64,000 nt of DNA from Cepaea nemoralis (lineage: Eukaryota; Mollusca; Gastropoda; Stylommatophora; Helicidae): positions 248,001-312,000 of the forward strand of contig JACEFZ010014609.1 of NCBI GenBank assembly GCA_014155875.1. The letters run 5' to 3'. The number at the start of each line of letters is the position of its first letter. Position 1 is the first letter of the stretch. This document shows positions 35,401 to 46,020 of this stretch, in pieces. The position numbers and the translations under genes were made by a program. The notes beneath the pieces were generated by a model. That model was not told the DNA's origin, searched no databases, and worked only from the letters and a program-made list of their open reading frames with translations.

Positions 35401-35757
35401 AACCCTCTTGCATTGTTTAATCTCCAAAATAGTTTGCCGACCGTTGGTATATATTATTGACTGGAATGGGGAAAGATGCGAACTCCACCAGCTTGTATTG
35501 TTAATGTAGTGCATCCACCTTGACGTAGCAGAAGGGCTTGTGTCCTACAGTGACCCACCCCAGGAGCTATGCAAAATGACAGTGCAGCTCCTGGTAGGGT
35601 CTGGCATGTCGGACAGATCAAGGGGTAGGGACCAGACGAAGAGATACCCAAATGTGCTTGCTGTCTTGTAGACAGTGTGGTGACAGTTAAAGTCTAGGGA
35701 AAGCAAACCCCAAAGTACGCTTGTCGAGGGCGGGTGTACGGAACCATTGGCTTGACG

Positions 35758-35782
35758 AAGAAGAAGAAGAAGAAGAAGATAT
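35758..35782. repeat. (GAA)n microsatellite
   Basis: Seven or eight AAG/GAA triplets. Confidence 0.85.
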
Positions 35783-35784
35783 GT

Positions 35785-36570
35785 ATCTCCTCCACAATGC
35801 ATTGTAACATGTCTCCTCCACAATGCATTGTAATATTCATCTCCCACACAATGCATTAAAACATTCGTCTCCCACAGAATGCATTGTAACATTCGTCTCC
35901 CACAGAATGCATTGTAACATTCGTCTCCCACAGAATGCATTGTAACACTCGTCTATTCATCTTCACCACAGTGTATTGGTTATATTATTCCGCCCCCACC
36001 AACCCCACAATGCACTGTAACACTCATCTCCGCCAGAATACATGTATTATATTATTCTCTCCCACAATGCATTGTAACATTCATCTCCACCACAATGCGC
36101 TTGCTATTATTCTCCCACACAATGCATTGTAACATTCATCAGCCTACAATGCATTTATTATATTATTCGCGCCTACAATGCATTTGTTATATTATTCTCC
36201 CGCACAATGCATTTGTTATATTATTCTCCCGCACAATGCATTTGTTATATTATTCTCCCGCACAATGCATTTGTTATATTATTCTCCCGCACAATGCATT
36301 TGTTATATTATTCTCCCGCACAATGCATTTATTATATTATTTGCGCCTACAATGTATTCGTTATATTATTCTCCCGCACAATGCATTTGTTATATTATTC
36401 TCCCGCACAATGCATTTGTTATATTATTCTCCCGCACAATGCATTTGTTATCTCCCCCAGAATGCATTTGTTATATTAATCTCCCCCTTGATGCATTTGT
36501 TATATTATTATCCCCCTCAATGATTGTGTTATATTATCACCCCCCCCCCTCCCCCCACAAGGCATTATAA
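35785..36570. repeat. Minisatellite with ATGCAT core (about 26-29 bp)
   Basis: Left part: CACAATGCATTGTAACATTC units of variable length. Right part from about 36,150: more regular 29-bp units (ATGCATTTGTTATATTATTC plus TCCCGCACA). The array ends in a C-run near 36,540-36,556. Open frames (LLYYSPAQC, VILFSRTMH) are repeat artefacts. Confidence 0.93.
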
Positions 36571-36769
36571 CTCTCGTCTGCAGCAGGGTGGCAGAGCTTT
36601 ACACACCACCCGCACCGCCCCAGCTTCCAGGCCACACTCGACTACATTCATTCACAATGTGTAATGAAACAGACGGTATGCATTGATCTCACAAAGCCAT
36701 AAACACAAACACGCCCACTAACCTGGCTAGACCCCCAGACCAGATCAACAGATTAGTCGTTACAGTGGG

Positions 36770-36900
36770 GAAATGGACGACAGCATACTGTAATATAATA
36801 ATGACTAAGATAACTGGTAGTAAGTAAGATAATAATTACTAAGATAACTGGTAATAAATAAGATAATAATTACTAAGATAAGTGGTAATAAGTCAGATAA
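36770..36900. repeat. AATAATTACTAAGATAACTGG tandem-like repeats
   Basis: Three or four diverged copies of a roughly 36-bp unit around ACTAAGATAACTGGTAATAA. Confidence 0.7.
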
Positions 36901-36984
36901 AACACATCAGACCTGGTCGACTTTTCGGTAAATAAAGCCTTTACCATGAACAATGCAAATATAAATAATAACAACACAATTACT

Positions 36985-37290
36985 ACTTTTTTCGCTCGCT
37001 CGCTTTGAACTCAAACGTAGTCCATACACGAGCTATTACTTCTAGTAGTTGCCACCACAGGGATGTGCGCTGGACTGATGTTTGCTTGTGGATTAGCTTT
37101 GTCTATTACCAGTGTCCCTCGCCTTCAGGCGAACCCACTCCGACCTCTGAGGTACTCGCAATTTACGCCAAGGAAGAGAATTCAACGTTCTAGTCCAACT
37201 GAACCGTATCTGGATTGAACCCGCTACCTCTGCAACAGCGCAACTGAAGTTTAACAGTTAGCGCTCTTACCACTCAGCCATGCTGAGCTC
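36985..37290 (-). mobile_element. tRNA-derived SINE, family 3
   Basis: Minus strand. The 3' end is seen on plus as TTTTTTCGCTCGCTCGCTTT, with body GCCTTCAGGCGAACCCACTC. The tRNA-like head has A-box-like ATGGCTGAGTGGTAAGA (reverse of TCTTACCACTCAGCCAT) and a B-box-like GGGTTCAATCC. Confidence 0.8.
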
Positions 37291-37554
37291 AATAAAATTA
37301 ATGTAAATTATAACACACAATACGTTAGCGGATAAGTGCCATGGGATAATTAATCGTCTTAAGCGACTTTTCGTATCTGCCATGGGTTTAAATATCGCCG
37401 AAATATTGTCATTGCGTAATAATACAACATGTCTGCTACCATATTAACAACTTGTAAGTCATAACTGTGACTCACCCCTACTTCATATTTTCTGCCATCC
37501 ACTTTTGCTTGGTCCGAACCTACATTTTGTGTGGCACTGAATCTGTTTAAGTTA

Positions 37555-37790
37555 GTTGCATATCCTTTAGATGGCGTAGCAGTCAACCCCGGTATTGTTT
37601 GGCTGTTTGTGATTTCTTGACAGGCTTACGTTCAGTAGTTTGCCATTGCTTTCTGAACGACAGACACACATACCATTGTATGAACTACCCGCGCAATGCG
37701 GTCTGCATCCAAATGTCCCGGATCTGTGAATTAAACACGGTATGCGGGATTACGAAATGCTTCCGTCAGCCCATCGACACAGCACCGTCA
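37555..37790 (-). mobile_element. Family 2 SINE copy
   Basis: The plus strand shows the inverted tail (GGCGTAGCAGTCAACCCCGG, TTCAGTAGTTTGCCATTGCT) and a head with GTATGCGGGATTACG. It is the same head type as 3.0, 12.3 and 38.8 kb. Confidence 0.7.
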
Positions 37791-37879
37791 ACACACACAA
37801 AATGAATATTAAACCATAACTGATGGCTTTATGTTTCATTCATTCCTACATTCATTTTTTCTTCATTCATTTATTCAAT

Positions 37880-38222
37880 CATTCTTTTTCTTCTTCTTCA
37901 TCTTCTCTTCCCCCTCCTCCCCCTCCTCCTCCTCCTCATTCTTTCTCTCCTCCTCTTCCTCCTCCTCGCCCTCGTCCTCCTTCTCCTACTGCTGCTGCGC
38001 TTCTTCTTCTTCTTCTTCTTCTTCTTCTTCTTCTTCTTCTTCTTCTTCTTCTTCTTCTTCTTCTTCTTCTTCTTCTTCTTTTTCTTCTTCTTCTTCTTCT
38101 TCTTCTTCTCCTCTTCCTCCTTCTCCTCCTCTTCCCCGCCTCTTCCTCCTCCTCCTCTTTCTTCTTCTTCTTCTTCTTCTTCTTCTTCTTCTTCTTCTTC
38201 TTCTTCTTCTTCTTCTTCTTCT
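37880..38222. repeat. Pyrimidine tract with (CTT)n arrays
   Basis: Irregular CTC/CTT tract, then CTT arrays at about 38,001-38,110 and 38,157-38,222 separated by CCT-rich sequence. Confidence 0.95.
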
Positions 38223-38261
38223 AGATTTATTCATGATTACATAGATTTTACAGTTCAAGTT

Positions 38262-38400
38262 TTCCACGGGATAAAGTAGCTAGCATCACACCAACCTTCC
38301 TTGGTCGCCTGCAACGACACGGTGGTGGGTTACAGTGGTACTATTCACTCCTCACCTTCTGGGCAGCGGTAACACACGGGAAGTTTGTTTCATTATATTT
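38262..38400 (+). mobile_element. SINE-like module, family 5
   Basis: CCTTCCTTGGTCGCCTGCAA, GTGGGTTACAGTGGTACTAT and GTAACACACGGGAAG match the other family 5 copies. Confidence 0.5.
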
Positions 38401-38770
38401 TGCAATATTCTCCTGCAGTCAATATTTTTCATTCATTCATAGATGCACTCTACGCGGCACTATAGCTTGTCCTTGACCCGAGCGATTATTCATGAAATTG
38501 TCATCCTACCCTTATAATTAACTGTTATTGAAATGTGTATCTCAAGTTATCGGTTATAATTATAATTCATGTAGGCGAGCATGTCCCTTCCCAGCCGAAA
38601 AGCATTAGTCATTAGTGTCAGTAGTTTTCAGTCTATCTCTATGCATCCTCTTTGCTGATGCTTTTAAGTCATCTGGTTTCTAATTGGTTTGAATGTAACC
38701 AGTTTTTCGCTATTGTTACTGAACCATCTGAATACAACTAGTCCTTCACGATCGCTATGTAACAATAGCC
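38401..38770. other. Unassigned sequence
   Basis: No gene or repeat was recognised. Confidence 0.35.
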
Positions 38771-38774
38771 AGCT

Positions 38775-38885
38775 GTGTGACGAAGTGGTCACGTGCGCAA
38801 TTCGTAATCCCGCATACCGCGTTCGAAACACAACTGCGGTCGATTTGGCAGCAGACTGCCTTGCGATGATTATCATGCAATAGTT
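38775..38885 (+). mobile_element. Family 2 SINE head, interrupted
   Basis: The tRNA-like head (GTGTGACGAAGTGGTCACGT, GCGTTCGAAACAC) is well preserved. It stops near 38,885, where the A-rich/T-rich end of a minus-strand family 3 SINE begins. The matching tail reappears at 39,203, so the family 3 SINE appears to have inserted into it. Confidence 0.65.
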
Positions 38886-39182
38886 GTTTTTTTTTTTTGC
38901 GCTCGCTCGCTTTGAACTCAAGAGTAGTCCATACACACAATTTATAGTTGTGATGGACTGAATTTTGCGTGTGGGTTAGCTTTCCCTATTAACAGTGTCC
39001 TTCGCCTTCAGGCGAACGCACTCCGACTTCAGAGGTCCTTGTAATTTACCTCCCCAAGTCATGGACGACAGGTCAACATTTTAGTCTTGCTAGCCGGTGT
39101 AGGGGTTGAATCCCTAACCTCGGCATCAGCACAACGAATGTTTAAGAACACGCGTTCTTACCCATTCGGCCATGCTGACCTG
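38886..39182 (-). mobile_element. tRNA-derived SINE, family 3, nested
   Basis: It has the same structure as at 37.0 kb, with terminal T-run, GCGCTCGCTCGCTTTGAACT and GCATGGCCGAATGGGTAAGA-type head on the minus strand. It is flanked by the two halves of a family 2 SINE (38,775-38,885 and 39,203-39,265). Confidence 0.8.
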
Positions 39183-39202
39183 CTATACAATGATATGAGT
39201 GT

Positions 39203-39265
39203 AGGTCGTTCAGAAATCAATGGCAAACTACTGACCGTAAACTTACTAAGAAATCAATCAATCAA
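39203..39265 (+). mobile_element. Family 2 SINE tail (second half)
   Basis: TAGGTCGTTCAGAAATCAAT, GGCAAACTACTGACCGTAAA, ending in (AATC)n. Confidence 0.6.
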
Positions 39266-39269
39266 TCAA

Positions 39270-39445
39270 TCAATCAGGTGCCATGCCGGAAAACGTGGGC
39301 GGTTATGACTCGCCATTTCACTCGATCACCATAGTCGTCGATCAGCTCAATATTCCTGTCTCGACCATGCCATGTGACCAAGCCATCCAGGTATTTACTT
39401 CTCTGTTTTCCCCTTGGTTTGTTCCCTTCGATCTTGCCAGTTGAA
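39270..39445 (-). mobile_element. LINE 3'-terminal remnant
   Basis: The minus strand reads GRDRNIELIDDYGDRVKWRV-like and TAHVFRHGT. This is the same C-terminal end as the LINE at 55.5 kb (GRDQNTELIHDSGDRVKWRI). It is truncated. Confidence 0.65.
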
Positions 39446-39819
39446 ATCACAAACAGCGAAAAAAAAAAATGTTGATTTACTGCGACTAACTTTTTCTTAA
39501 ATGTAACAATGGATTAAATGTTGAAGAGCCTGCTTCTATTCCACCCTGGCGTGAGCCAGCACAATACATACGCACTCCCAGGTCCACCCAGTCTAGATCG
39601 GGTACTAGGAAATGTGTGGGGAAGACAAGGCGGTCGGCGTGATACTAACCACACCACCCACCTACCCAGTGCCGATTGGTGCGTAAACCACATGGGCTAG
39701 ATCCATATTCCCAATGTTCATTTAGGCATGGAAGAGGGTCCTTTACTTGTTGGGGATATAACGGTACCTAACCCAGGTACATTAGCGCCTCTACATATTC
39801 GCGCTGGTATGATAGCCAG

Positions 39820-40070
39820 GGTTGTCCATGGGACATAATTTACATTGCGTGGTAATTATGCATGTCCCATCCCATGCCGTCCCATGGGACTTTCCCATGG
39901 GATTCCCATGGGAATAACATTCCCATGGACAAGCCTGCCAGGTTTGTCCATGGGACATATTCTTCTGTCCCATCCAATGGTAATTTATGCCTGTCCCATC
40001 CCATCCCTACACTATTCAAACAATTCCTCTTTTCCCCATGGAATTCCCATGGCCAAGCCTGAATTGATAG
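39820..40070. repeat. CCATGG-rich low-complexity patch
   Basis: Repeated TCCCATGGGA/TCCATGGGAC palindromes: CCATGG occurs about nine times in some 230 bp, mixed with GTCCCATCCCAT. No clean tandem period was found. Confidence 0.8.
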
Positions 40071-40379
40071 CCCAGTATGCCCTGTGGAAGAATGAGGATA
40101 CACTACTAAACCACATTAGCTCCTCTACATATTCGCACTGTTATGATAGCTTAGGACCCCCTCGAGGGAAGGAGAAGGTACCCAACCACGATATTGTAGT
40201 CTCTCTACAGACCTGCACTCCGATAACAGTCCAGGGTGCCTTTTGTGGATATTATATAGTATCTAACTATGGTACAGTAGAGTCTATATATCCTCACATA
40301 GCCATGACAACCCTTGGATGCCTCGTGGGGAGATTAATGTCACTAACCCTGGTACCATAGCATATCTACACACGCGCGC

Positions 40380-40386
40380 GCACACG

Positions 40387-40425
<39 letters not shown>
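40380..40425. repeat. (CA)n microsatellite
   Basis: CACACA run preceded by CGCGCGCACACGCACGCA. Confidence 0.95.
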
Positions 40426-40426
<1 letters not shown>

Positions 40427-40539
40427 ACCCCACTACCAGCCTAGGACAAGATTTGATAACGAGAATCGCCTCGCTGGCCTTACTTCAGTAGGATGAGCAA
40501 GTATGCCTGTAATTTTTTTTTTCTTTCCCGCATACCCTA

Positions 40540-40745
40540 TTACAAGACATCGCTGTCAACTCCAGCATTTGACCGCTGTTGTTGATTTCTCGGCAAGATT
40601 ACGCTCAGCAGTTTGCCATTGCTTTCTGGGCGGCCGGCTCACGTATCCCGTAAGTAACGGGAACGGCGAAAACCGCTACCGATTCTCGCGCAGCCGCGGT
40701 TGCTCACGTGAATAAACGGGATTAGGGAGAAAGTCGCAGTATAAT
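40540..40745 (-). mobile_element. Family 2 SINE copy
   Basis: Near-identical layout to the 4.0- and 4.7-kb copies (plus strand: ACATCGCTGTCAACTCCAGC, GGCAAGATTACGCTCAGCAG, GGGCGGCCGGCTCACGTATC). Confidence 0.7.
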
Positions 40746-40814
40746 GGGAAGGCAATGTGCTCTTCTGTTCTTCTACAGACCAAACAGGCAGGCTTAAACA
40801 GTTAGTTGCCCGTC

Positions 40815-41080
40815 CTTTACAGGAAGTCGCATTCAACCTCAGCATTTATTGGTTGTTTGTGATTTTTCTATACACCTTTATTTTCAATGCTTGCTTGCTT
40901 GCTTGCTTGTGTTCGTTGGCTTGAGCTCCATTGCTTTATGAACGTTCGACGCACACTACCATTGTGTATACCAACGCAAGGCGATCTGCTATGAAATCGC
41001 CTGTGGCTGTCTTCGAACCAGGTATGCCAATGTTGTAAAACTGCGTTCACTACCCCAAGCCATAGACGCTGGCAAATCTA
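40815..41080 (-). mobile_element. Family 2 SINE copy with internal insertion
   Basis: Tail AGGAAGTCGCATTCAACCTC. The head includes CATTGTGTATACCAACGCAA and TTCGAACCAGG. A GCTT tandem run (about 40,886-40,907) lies in the middle of the tail. Confidence 0.55.
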
Positions 41081-41365
41081 AATAAACAACTCATACATTG
41101 AAACGCAGTAATCGTGTGTTAAATTTACTCCTGTATTGTACGTTTCAGGAATGCGAACAATAAACAGTCAGGTGAACAATACAACCGAAGCTTTGGAAAT
41201 TTGACAATAGTGCAAAATTGGATCCATCGCGTGGAAGGAGCCAACAATGAAGTGCTAATTAGAATAGATAGGAGTGAAGAAAACGTTAATCATCAAGTGC
41301 CAACCGTCAAACAATTAAAATAATCTGAACGTAAAACATGACAGGACACCGTGTTATAAATTAAA

Positions 41366-41510
41366 TCAATCATCATCTCATCTTGTTGCTCTTGTAAATT
41401 TCAGTGTCGAGGTGAAGTATACACGGCGGGAGAATGCCGTTTATGGGCTTCATATAATGAGATTGTCATGGGCTCTGTTATTCCCTCTGTCCATAAATTC
41501 AGTGATCGTG
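41366..41510 (-). mobile_element. SINE-like repeat, family 4 (partial)
   Basis: TGTCGAGGTGAAGTATACAC, GGCGGGAGAATGCCG and TCTGTTATTCCCTCTGTCCA match 8.44-8.58 kb. Confidence 0.55.
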
Positions 41511-41619
41511 CTAAGACTGTCTGTCCCTTGGAGAATCAGAAATGTGGCTGCTAGGGCAGAATCGGACGAACCCCCTGGAAAAATATAAAGCTTATGGGTG
41601 GAAGAGTAAGAGGGGGCTG

Positions 41620-42128
41620 TCCTGGATATTCACAACGTTCTTCTCTGTCCACGATATTCTTCATTCTATGTCCATGATATTCTCAACATTCTTCTCTGAC
41701 CACGATATTCTCAACACTCTTCTCTGATCGTGGTATTCTCAACATTCTTCTCTCACCAGGATATTCTCAACACTCTTCTCTGACCACGACATTCTCAACA
41801 CTCTTCTCTGATCGTGGTATTCTCAACATTCTTCTCTCACCAGGATATTCTCAACACTCTTCTCTCACCACGATATTCTCAACATTCTTCTCTGACCACG
41901 GTTTTCTCAACGTTTTCATCAGTCCACGATATTCTCAACATTCTCATCAGTCCACGATTTTCTCAACACTCTTCTCAGTCCATATTCTCAACATTCTTTT
42001 CTGTCCACGATATTCTTAGTATTATTCTCAGTCCACGATATTCTCAACATTCTTCTCAGTCCACAATATTCTCAACATTCTTCTCTGTCCACGACCACCC
42101 CACGATATTCTCAACATTATTCTCAAAA
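41620..42128. repeat. 28-bp minisatellite sharing a core with the 18-bp array
   Basis: About 17-18 units. Each has an 18-bp core CACGATATTCTCAACATT followed by about ten bases of CTTCTCTGTC type. The first unit reads GGATATTCACAACGTT. The core matches the 18-bp unit of the 27-kb array at 15 of 18 positions. Confidence 0.93.
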
Positions 42129-42129
42129 G

Positions 42130-42505
42130 AGTTCCTTCCTGACACAGCTAGGAAGTAACTCGTATCATACATTCAACTCATTCTTCCGCGCTGGAGTAAA
42201 AAACACAGCTAATCACGGACCTCCGTGTCTCTCGGTACACATCGCCTTGAGATAAACCCGGATGCATGCGCCTGTTTGTTTTGATATGACGTTAATGAAC
42301 TGGCGCAAAAATAGGTAAACCAACAAAGGGCAGCCACCGGACCAGGAAAAATGAGTTATCTCCACCTGTTAACTTTAGTTTTGAGACAAGACAGGGCGAT
42401 GAACTCGGCAATCGAAATTTGGTGACAGAAATTAAAAGGACAAATATTGTTCTGTGAATAAAATTCTTAGAAAAGTTGAGTACGAGCTGGAGTAGGTATT
42501 TTGAT
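42130..42505. other. Unassigned sequence
   Basis: No gene or repeat was recognised. Confidence 0.35.
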
Positions 42506-42507
42506 CG

Positions 42508-42790
42508 TCGAAGAAGAAGAAGAAGAAGAAGAAGAAGAAGAAGAAGAAGAAGAAGAAGAAGAAGAAGAAGAAGAAGAAGAAGAGGAGGAGGAGGATTAGA
42601 AGGAGGACGACGACGAGAAAAAATAGAACAAAGAAGCGGATGGAGGAGAAAAAGAATGAGACGGAGGAGGGGGTGAAGAAGAATGATGAGGAGAAGCATT
42701 AAGAGGTGGGGGAGACGAAGGAAGAGGAGGAGCAGAATCGTATGAAGAAGAAGAAGGAGAAGAAGAAGAAGAAGAAGAAGAAGAAGAACA
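42508..42790. repeat. (GAA)n microsatellite and purine tract
   Basis: Pure AAG/GAA at about 42,510-42,580, then an irregular G/A tract, and a second GAA run at about 42,740-42,790. Confidence 0.95.
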
Positions 42791-42837
42791 ACAACAACAA
42801 CAACAATAGCTACTACTACTACTACTACTACTACTAT

Positions 42838-42918
<81 letters not shown>
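42791..42918. repeat. (CAA)n then (TAC)n microsatellite
   Basis: Six or seven ACA triplets, then about 35 TAC triplets ending at 42,917. Confidence 0.95.
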
Positions 42919-43252
42919 ATGAATAGGCAGAACTTGCCTCTCTCCAATTCTAATTTTCAAAACAAAAATTCAAAATTCGGCCTCGTTCAGCCTGCTTCCT
43001 CAGCTGTGGTTATTGTTGAGGTCCGTGGTTTTTGTGGGTTCATTCACCCTAATTCTTGTCTTGTGCGCTCTTACGAGTAAGTCCTATCTCGGACTGGTTA
43101 TGTAGCGTTTGTGTCTGTGACGTCAGCAGAGGGATCGGTCGGCGGCTGTCCTTTGTGCATGTTTCCTCTTGTGGTTTTCTTTGTTGGCGCAGGCTCCTGG
43201 CTTGACTGGTTGCAGTCCTTAAAAGGACTTTTTATTTGGTATTTTTGCCTTC

Positions 43253-43905
43253 TCATTTGTGAATTAACTGTAGAAGCTTTTCGATGTGATATGCCTCCTT
43301 GCGCTTTCTTTCAGTCCGCTTCCCGCGTTTGAGTTCTTGCTGTCTTTTGATTGCTTCCTCCGTGGTCAGCCATGGGATGACTTCTCCGTCCTCTATATAG
43401 TATTGCCATGGGTGTTCGTCATCGACGCCTTTTAAATCTGGTAATGTGGCGGTATGGCGGGGCATTGGTTTCCCGTTGAGTTTCTTGTACTTCTTTTCTT
43501 TTTCTTCCATGCGCTTTCTGTATTCCTCGCACTTGCGTTCGTATTTCCTCGTTATCTCAGGGAACACTATTCGCGGCCTCGGGTTGTCTGTCCTCTATGC
43601 CGTCGTCAGGGTGCTAATCTCGTTTTTCTTCGGATGTCTGGTGGGATATTGGTTCCCTTTGAATGTTTCGGGCGTCGTGGTTGGGCTGCTGGCTTTCGCT
43701 TGTGGTTCAGGCTCGGTCTCTTGGTTTTCATCCTGCGATGTCTCTGTCATTTCTTGTTCAGCTACTGTTGGTTTGTTTCGGAGTATTTCCATTTCAGCTT
43801 TCTGTAGTTCTCGCTCTGATTTAATGGTTTGTAGGATCTCTTAGTTCTTTTTCTTAATCAGTGCCATATGTTCTACTTCTTGCTTGATGTTGTGCTGAAT
43901 GCCTC
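43253..43905 (-). pseudogene. Decayed unrecognised reading frame
   Basis: One minus frame stays largely open from about 43,905 to the stop at 43,253, broken by two in-frame stops (near 43,840 and at 43,592-43,594). Its translation is charged and helical: IKSERELQKAEMEILRNKP, a Pro/Thr/Glu linker, then YERKCEEYRKRMEEKEKKYK, HPWQYYIEDGEVIPWLTTEE and KRGKRTERKRKEAYHIEK. The residue use is protein-like rather than random, and both broken parts share the frame. I do not recognise the family. A transposon ORF1/gag or a dead host gene are the main options. Confidence 0.45.
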
Positions 43906-44044
43906 TCTAAAGTAACCGAACATTTTATATGTAGGCTGCAGTGTCTGATGCAAAGGACTGTACCCCGTAATGTGTTGACGCGTGCAAGTCCAAACGTTAT
44001 AGAGTTACCCCTCCTCGCGCATTGCTTTTTTTTTTTTTAAATTC

Positions 44045-44265
44045 GCATATCCCTTTACAGGACATCGCTGTCAACAGCAGCATCTTTCAGCTGTCTGTTG
44101 ATTTCTTGGCAAGATTACGCTCAGTAGTTTGCCATTGCTCAGTTATCCAGCAATTCACCAGCGGGGGTCGAACCGCCTCCAGCTCTCGCCCCGCTACGAG
44201 ACTCTGCGTGATAAACGGGATTACGGAGAAAGGTTGTAACCCCTCGGCCAGAGAGACCGGCCGCG
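44045..44265 (-). mobile_element. Family 2 SINE copy with internal deletion
   Basis: The plus strand shows ACATCGCTGTCAACAGCAGC, GGCAAGATTACGCTCAGTAG and the head end GATTACGGAGAAAGGTTGTA. The GCGGCCGGCTCAC block present in sister copies is missing. A T-run precedes it at 44,028-44,038. Confidence 0.7.
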
Positions 44266-44334
44266 CATTGCTGGAAGAAGAAAAAAGAAACTCCTAGGTT
44301 CTACGCATAAATATAATCCCGCCCATGTCAGTCA

Positions 44335-45060
44335 TTCTAATAAGAACAAAGAAACCACCCCGCCTCCCCCTTCCCCGCATGATAACAAGAAAGGAAACCA
44401 CTCGACCTCCCACATGGTAACAAGAAACAAGACCACTTCGACCCCCTCCCTCCCCTTTCCCCCTTTGCGTGGTTACAAGAAACAAAACCATCCCGTTCCC
44501 CGCATCGTAATAAGAAACGAAACCACTCCACCATCCCGTCCCCCCCCCCCCCCCCCCCCCCCTCCACATGGTAGCCAGAAGCGAAAATACTCCGATCCCC
44601 GCATCGTAACAAAAAACAAAACCACTCCTACCCCACATGGTAATAAGAAACAAAACCACTCCTACCCCACATGGTAATAAGAAACAAAACCACTCCTACC
44701 CCGCACGGTAATAAGAAACAAAACCACTCCTACCCCACATGGTAACAAGAAACAAAACTATTCGGACCCCCCCCCCCCCCCACCACCACCACCACCACAT
44801 AGTAAGAAACAGAGCCATCCCGATCCCTGCATGGTCACAAGAAACAGAACCACTCCGACCCCCGCATTGTAACAAGAAAGAAAACCATAAAACCATTCCG
44901 ACTCCATCCCCCCAAACCCACCACCACCACCACCACCACATAGTAAGAAACAGAGCCATCTCGACCCCTGCATGGTCACAAGAAACAGAACCACTCCGAC
45001 CCCCGGATGGTCACAAGAAACAGAACCACTCCGACCCCCGGATGGTCACAAAAACAACAA
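44335..45060. repeat. 34-36-bp minisatellite
   Basis: Units such as CATGGTAATAAGAAACAAAA plus CCACTCCTACCCCA repeat throughout, with variants (CATGGTCACAAGAAACAGAA, CCGACCCCCG) and inserted C-runs (about 44,541-44,562, 44,766-44,780) and CAC runs. A block of about 140 bp (44,790-44,930) is partly duplicated at 44,930-45,060. Confidence 0.92.
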
Positions 45061-45064
45061 CCAC

Positions 45065-45500
45065 AGCAGGCAGCCCGACAATATCTGCTGGACGACGAGG
45101 GTCTGGAACCCAGCATTGGTACGCCCCGTCTACCGCACTACCAAACTTTCCGTCCCCCGTCTACTACCGCCAAACGACATGACGTGTTGGGAGAGACACG
45201 AGAAATTCCGCGCCCAGCCTTAGGTCAGTCACACGTAATCTGAAGCAACACATCAGCCGCCGGCTGATCAATACCTGCTGGTGTCAGCGACTACTCGCGA
45301 TTGGACGTCGTACCATCGTATTGTCTCACGCCACCCATTCGCCGCGGCCTGAAGACGTGTCTTAAGAGCGGATTTAAAGCCCGGGTATGGAATCACGTGA
45401 GTGCCTTGTCTGGCGTAAGACAATGCAGTTGATTGGGTGGTAATTTGTCCTTGACCTACTGTCAGTGATGCAATACAACAACAACAACAACAACAACAAG
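45065..45500 (+). other. Unassigned sequence ending in (CAA)n
   Basis: No coding signature. It ends with ACAACAACAACAACAACAAC (45,476-45,500), a tail style typical of some retroposons. No internal promoter boxes were recognised. Confidence 0.35.
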
Positions 45501-45569
45501 AGAAATAGATGTGTAAGTATAGATTGGCACTCGTGGAAGAAGTAGCATCAAGGTCAGAATAAGGGAATA

Positions 45570-46020
45570 ACTAGAGAATCATTATGAAATGGGTATTAAC
45601 ATCTAGAGAGATTAACACCGCATTAAAAATGAGAACTGTCATATGCTGCGTATATTCAACATTACCATATGGCGCGGAGGCGTGGACAATGAACAAGCAA
45701 TTAAAAAGTCGAATAGAGGCCCTAGAGATGTGGATTTACAGAAGAACATGTCGTATTTCATGGAAACAAAAACAATCAAATACAGAGGTTCTAGTAAACC
45801 TGGGAATGAGAAGAGAGTTGGTGAAAGAAATAAAAAAAAAGAGGCAAGTGAATTATTTCGGCCCTTTAAAAGGAATAACTCTCATAAAGGCAAAATACTT
45901 GAGGGCAAGGCTGAAGGCAAGCGAGCAAGAGGTAGACAATGATACAAGTTGGAAGGTAACATCAAGAGATGGACGAACATCAATCTGGTCAGTTATGGAG
46001 AGAGACAGACACTGTTGAAG
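45570..46020 (+). pseudogene. LINE reverse transcriptase C-terminal fragment
   Basis: The plus frame encodes LPYGAEAWTMNKQLKSRIEA, LEMWIYRRTCRISW, NTEVLVNLGMRRELVKEIKK and RQVNYFGPLKG. This is the thumb/C-terminal region of RTE/CR1-like LINE proteins (YG.E.WT, LE.F..R..RI.W, R.L...I..R...FGH). The 5' part is absent and the 3' part shifts frame, so it is a 5'-truncated dead copy. Confidence 0.72.

Noticed and set aside
36095..36570. Open frames with repeated ICYIILPHNAF
   Set aside because: Translations of the 29-bp ATGCAT minisatellite.
37823..38267. Poly-Ser/Leu/Phe and poly-Glu/Arg open frames
   Set aside because: Translations of a CTT/GAA microsatellite.
39840..40360. 171-codon open frame over the CCATGG patch
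   Set aside because: Its first part is the low-complexity palindromic patch and the rest shows no domain. It is not supported as a gene.
42292..43080. Poly-Val/Leu and poly-Tyr open frames
   Set aside because: Translations of GAA, CAA and TAC microsatellites.
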